A DNA stretch of 64,000 nucleotides from positions 186,001-250,000 of the forward strand of contig NZ_JBFAZX010000003.1 in the NCBI RefSeq assembly GCF_040689395.1. The letters are read 5' to 3'. Origin of the DNA: Dactylosporangium sp040689395 (GTDB lineage: Bacteria > Actinomycetota > Actinomycetes > Mycobacteriales > Micromonosporaceae). Below are positions 62,945 to 64,000 of the stretch, in pieces. The position numbers and the translations under genes were made by a program. Numbering within the stretch: the first letter of the stretch is position 1; every line of letters starts with the position of its first letter. The notes beneath the pieces are model-generated. The model saw nothing but the letters and a program-made list of their open reading frames with translations. It made no database searches and was not told the origin of the DNA.

Positions 62945-64000
62945 ATGCTGTCCATGAAGCGCAAACCACGCGCGGCGTCGACGCTGCCGTGGCTGCGTAC
63001 CCAGTTCGGCTGGGTCGACTGGGTCGTCGCCGCCGCGGTGCTGGTGCTGTTCTACGTGGTGTTCCGGATCGCCGAGGGCACCACGGTGTCGTTCACCCCC
63101 GAGCACGTGGCTCTGGACACCGACCCGGCCCGGCTGCCCTACTACGCCGGGCGGAGCCTGCTGCGCATGTTCGTCGCGCTCGGCGTCTCGACCGTCTTCA
63201 CGTTCGTCTACGCGTATGCGGCGGCCCGGTCGCGGCGGCTGGAGAAGATCCTCATCCCCGCGCTGGACATTCTGCAGTCGGTGCCGGTGCTGGCCTTCCT
63301 CACCGTCGCGATCGGCGCGTTCATCGCCCTGTTCCCGCACTCGTTCATCGGCCTGGAGTTCGCCTCCATCTTCGCGATCTTCACGTCGCAGGCGTGGAAC
63401 ATGACGTTCAGCTTCTACCACTCGCTGATCACCCTCCCGCGTGAGCTCGACGAGCTGTCACGCAGCCTGCGGCTGACCCGGTGGATGCGCTTCTGGAAGA
63501 TCGAAGTCCCCAACGGAGCCATCGGCCTGATCTGGAACGGCATGATGTCCTTCGGCGGCGGATGGTTCTTCCTGGTCGCCTCCGAGGCGGTCACCGTGGC
63601 CAACTTCGAGTACACCCTGCCCGGCGTGGGCGCCTACGCGGGGGCCGCGATCGTGCGGGGTGACCTGCGCGACGTGTTCCTGGCCATCGTCACCATGGCG
63701 ATCATGGTGATCGGCGTCAACTTCTTCTTCTGGCGGCCGATGACCGCGTGGGCGGAGAAGTTCAAGCAGGAGCAGTCCGAGGCCACCGAGGTCCAGCGTT
63801 CCGTGGTACTGAACTTCCTGCGCCGCTCCCACTGGCCCCAGATCCTCGCCCCGGCCCGGCGCGCGATCACCGGCTGGTTCGCGCGGGCAGGGCGTGTCTT
63901 CGGCACCGACGACCGGCCGCTGCAGGTCAGCGACACCCGCCGCCGTGCCGGCGACATCGGCTTCGCCGCCGTGACGATCGCGTTGATCGGCTGGGGCCTG
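62945..64000 (+). CDS. Duplicated ABC anion-transport permease (COG4986-like), truncated by the window end
   Basis: The frame is open from ATG 62945 (MLSMKRKPRAAS) to the edge, 352 codons. Membrane helices start at WVDWVVAAAVLVLFYVVFRI. A BPD_transp_1 permease core follows, with the EAA-type loop ELDELSRSLRLTRWMRFWKI. After IMVIGVNFFFWRPM a linker leads into a second hydrophobic domain beginning at the edge, which fits the double permease of NitT/TauT-like systems. AGGGGG precedes the start. The ATPase gene is expected to the right. The ligand is unknown. Confidence 0.85.
   Translation, partial: MLSMKRKPRAASTLPWLRTQFGWVDWVVAAAVLVLFYVVFRIAEGTTVSFTPEHVALDTDPARLPYYAGRSLLRMFVALGVSTVFTFVYAYAAARSRRLEKILIPALDILQSVPVLAFLTVAIGAFIALFPHSFIGLEFASIFAIFTSQAWNMTFSFYHSLITLPRELDELSRSLRLTRWMRFWKIEVPNGAIGLIWNGMMSFGGGWFFLVASEAVTVANFEYTLPGVGAYAGAAIVRGDLRDVFLAIVTMAIMVIGVNFFFWRPMTAWAEKFKQEQSEATEVQRSVVLNFLRRSHWPQILAPARRAITGWFARAGRVFGTDDRPLQVSDTRRRAGDIGFAAVTIALIGWGL

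Overview
The window comes from a very GC-rich actinomycete. Evidence for this is the strong GC bias at third codon positions, frequent GTG starts, ATGA-type translational coupling, cobalamin-riboswitch-controlled cobN, a tmsA/tmsB pair for 10-methyl-branched fatty acids, WS/DGAT, RamB-regulated glyoxylate genes and an LPxTG wall protein. The gene content suits Micromonosporaceae (Actinoplanes-like), but there is no rRNA or other marker here to prove a genus.

Layout. 1-8.2 kb: the right half of a RiPP cluster on the + strand. It encodes an ocin-ThiF/F-type leader-binding protein, a YcaO cyclodehydratase ending in PxPxP, a SagB-type azoline dehydrogenase, a free-standing LanB C-terminal (thiopeptide-type) domain and two class A flavin monooxygenases, nearly all joined by 4-nt overlaps. 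The precursor peptide and any LanB glutamylation enzyme must lie left of the window. 8.3-15.4 kb: aerobic cobalamin genes (cobG-cobH-cobIJ on -, riboswitch-cobN on +). 15.4-19.7 kb: two methyltransferases, a beheaded TetR gene, a sortase-type surface protein and a PHP phosphoesterase. 19.8-26.2 kb: a large secreted multidomain glucanase (GH87-like) and a divergent ROK regulator. 26.2-38.5 kb: housekeeping and accessory genes (AlkB-like, STAS, MocR/EamA pair, RpiB-like, release-factor-like protein, tmsAB, HtrA protease, a TIM-barrel glycosidase-like protein).

39.1-42.9 kb is a rearranged, minisatellite-rich zone. The 3' tails of the WS/DGAT gene and of a SulP transporter gene each occur twice. 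The SulP tail copies bracket 1.7 kb of atypical sequence with an SOS-box-like site, two small unknown genes and an ISAs1-type transposase remnant. 43-53.5 kb: SulP, a frameshifted alpha/beta hydrolase, an ECF sigma factor, a membrane protein, GlcNAc-type kinase, an EamA/MarR pair, a Nudix-like protein and an SGNH esterase. 53.7-55.5 kb: an orphan NRPS-type condensation domain and a decayed gene. 55.6-62.2 kb: YeiH/LysR, then the glyoxylate shunt (aceA-aceB) with divergent ramB. 62.2-64 kb: an ArsR-family repressor, its palindromic operator, a short uORF with an overlapping hairpin, and a duplicated ABC anion permease that runs off the right edge.

Several regulator-target pairs carry clear operator-like palindromes in their shared intergenic spaces (TetR, MarR, LysR, RamB, ArsR, MocR). 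The best candidate for an undescribed system is the truncated RiPP pathway at the left edge.
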